In this document: positions 62,749 to 64,000 of the stretch, piece by piece | Layout: each line of letters begins with the position of its first letter | Position numbering within the stretch: the stretch's first letter is position 1 | Source of the DNA: Yinghuangia sp045039925 | GTDB lineage: Bacteria > Actinomycetota > Actinomycetes > Streptomycetales > Streptomycetaceae | Length of the DNA stretch: 64,000 nucleotides | NCBI GenBank assembly: GCA_045039925.1 | Contig: CP108400.1 | Coordinates: 62,001-126,000 of the forward strand | Direction: 5' to 3' | Notes under the pieces: model-generated | Databases searched by the model: none | Seen by the model: only the letters and a program-made list of their open reading frames with translations | What the model was told of the DNA's origin: nothing | Position numbers and translations under genes: made by a program

Positions 62749-62929
62749 CGCCGGGACCGCAACAGCGACCGCCCCGGCATCGACTGGGACGCGGCGTGGC
62801 AGAACGCGAACCGGGCCGATGAGGGAGGCTGGGCGGCCGCCGACGCGGCCGGAGCCGATCCGCGGACCACCACCGCGGTGGGCCCGATGCCCACGACGGC
62901 CGGTCAGGCCGACATGCGCGGACGACGCG

Positions 62930-63310
62930 ATGACCCGCTCCGAGGAAGAAATGCACGTCGGCGTCGAGCGCCACGAGTCCGGACGGGCGCGTCTGCGCAA
63001 GTACGTGGTCGCCGAAGAGCAGCGGCAGACCGTCGCGGTACGCCACGAAGAGGTCCGCGTCGAGCGGGAACCGATCACCGAGGCCAACCGTGACGCGTCC
63101 CTGTCGGTACCGGCCATCACCGAGGACGAGCACGAAGTCACGCTGTACGCCGAGGAAACCGTGGTCGAGACCTGCGCCGTGCCGGTCGAGCGCGTGGCTG
63201 ACCACGGAGGAGCACGTCGAACAGCGCACGGTCCGCAAGCAACGTATCGAAGCCGAACTGCCCGACGAGTCCTACGGGTCCGGCAGCAGCCTCGCGGCCC
63301 CGGGCCTAGA
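62930..63310 (+). pseudogene. DUF2382 (YsnF-type) stress protein, frameshifted
   Basis: The ATG at 62930 opens TRSEEEMHVGVERHESGRARL and KYVVAEEQRQTVAVRHEEVRVE, a DUF2382 repeat, up to VVETCAVPVERV. At about 63195 the frame shifts to LTTEEHVEQRTVRKQRIEAEL. The preceding 62763-62929 encodes WDAAWQNANRADEGGWAAAD-like text in the same direction that may be another remnant. The normal N-terminal PRC-barrel is not seen. It may be a pseudogene or a one-base error. Confidence 0.6.
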
Positions 63311-63319
63311 GGGACGCGT

Positions 63320-63345
63320 GGCGTGCCACCACGTGGTGGCACGCC
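63320..63345 (+). terminator. 26-bp perfect palindrome, probable terminator
   Basis: Self-complementary GGCGTGCCACCAC/GTGGTGGCACGCC lies downstream of the DUF2382 sequence and 140 bp before the SDR gene. Confidence 0.6.
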
Positions 63346-63488
63346 GCACCGTGGCTCGCCCGTCACGGTGCAAGTGCCTTGCGCCCGTACCCGTTCCGGG
63401 TGTGCCGGGCGGGACAACGGGTAGCCGCTCACGCCTGTGGCCGCCCGCTGTCGGGCGAAGGCCGCCGTCACGCAAGAACGGAGCGCAG

Positions 63489-64000
63489 ATGAGCGACGAA
63501 CATCTGATCCCGGCCCAGGAGCAGACCTATCCGGGGACGACGGACCCGATGACGCCCCGTCCCCGCGACGAAATGGCCGGCTACCAGGGCAGTGGTCTCC
63601 TGGCGGGCAAGCGCGCCCTGATCACCGGCGGCGACTCCGGGATCGGGCGGGCGGTCGCGGTGGCGTTCGCGAAGGAGGGCGCCGATGTCGCCATCGGCTA
63701 CCTGGCGGAGGTCGAGGACGAGGATGCCGCCCGCACTGCGCGCCTGGTCGAGGCCGCGGGCAGGCGCTGCGTCGTCCACCGCGCGGATCTGTCCGTCCGG
63801 GCCAACTGCCAAGAGCTGGTGGACGCCGCCGTCGAGGGGCTGGGCGGGCTGGACATCCTCGTCAACAACTGCGCGTACCAGCAACCGGTCGAGGACTTCG
63901 CCGACCTGGACCCGGAGACGTGGGAGTACACGTTCCGGGTCAACATCCACAGCTACTTCTGGACCACCCAGGCCGCCCTCCCCCACCTGGGGGACGGCTC
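63489..64000 (+). CDS. SDR-family oxidoreductase, cut by right edge
   Basis: The ATG at 63489 (GGAG, 5-nt spacing) opens a frame still open at the window end; 170 codons are present. The opening SDEHLIPAQEQTYPGTTDPM and GSGLLAGKRALITGGDSGIGRAVAVAFAKEGADVAIGYL are typical of the GSP39/YghA-like subgroup with an N-terminal extension. The cofactor motif TGG-x3-GIG and the NN of LVNNCAYQQP are seen; Ala of the usual NNA is shifted by a Cys. The catalytic Tyr-x3-Lys would lie beyond the edge. These enzymes are often in general stress regulons. Confidence 0.9.
   Translation, partial: MSDEHLIPAQEQTYPGTTDPMTPRPRDEMAGYQGSGLLAGKRALITGGDSGIGRAVAVAFAKEGADVAIGYLAEVEDEDAARTARLVEAAGRRCVVHRADLSVRANCQELVDAAVEGLGGLDILVNNCAYQQPVEDFADLDPETWEYTFRVNIHSYFWTTQAALPHLGDG

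Noticed and set aside
63310..63489. Fusion of DUF2382 sequence with the SDR gene through an open frame
   Set aside because: The frame happens to stay open across a strong palindrome, but the SDR has its own ribosome binding site and a normal N-terminus.

Overview
The window is high-G+C actinobacterial DNA, most like Streptomyces or a close relative. The signs are strong third-position GC bias, many GTG starts, GGAG-type ribosome binding sites, MerR, PadR, XRE and AraC regulators, Tat and lipoprotein signals, IS5, IS630 and IS3 elements, and many decayed genes. It reads as an accessory region: intact gene islands separated by gene scars. No tRNA, rRNA or CRISPR array was seen.

Region 1 (about 1.8-5.8 kb, minus strand) is a compact candidate RiPP operon. 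A 72-residue precursor with five F-N-x-[YF]-V repeats is followed by a stem-loop, a radical SAM/SPASM enzyme, an AAC(3)-type N-acetyltransferase that overlaps it, and an unknown protein. Just upstream of the precursor lies a decayed 3' end of a second copy of the capreomycidine synthase gene found intact at 13.1-14.2 kb. A lincosamide/aminoglycoside-type nucleotidyltransferase and an APH-like kinase follow.

Region 2 (9.4-15.0 kb, plus strand) is a five-gene set: ATP-grasp ligase, MFS exporter, a VioC/OrfP-like Fe(II)/2-oxoglutarate arginine hydroxylase, a VioD/OrfR-like PLP enzyme, and an XRE-type regulator. The hydroxylase and PLP enzyme pair is the known route from L-arginine to capreomycidine. 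No NRPS is visible, so the ATP-grasp protein is the best candidate for forming a peptide or amide bond.

Region 3 (19.1-43.8 kb) is a large uptake and degradation island: two sulfatases with a formylglycine-generating enzyme, GH3 and GH1 glycosidases, four HSL-family esterases (one frameshifted), three paralogous Leu/Ile/Val-type binding lipoproteins, one LivH-LivM-LivG fusion, one MFS-LivF fusion, and PadR and TetR regulators. A palindrome TCTGCG-N2-CGCAGA just downstream of near-identical promoters ties the GH1/TetR end to the esterase/binding-protein operon. The gene set suggests import and stepwise removal of sulfate, acyl and glycosyl groups from one type of substrate.

Region 4 (44-64 kb) is a mosaic: two diverged inverted copies of a MerR gene with a long conserved leader, a membrane-anchored Ser/Thr kinase, an XRE regulator divergent from an alcohol dehydrogenase and aldo/keto reductase, a hemolysin III protein, PPK2, a complete IS5-type element with CTAG flanks, STAS proteins, and a partial SDR at the right edge. 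Several genes here and elsewhere carry single-base frameshifts that may be decay or assembly errors.
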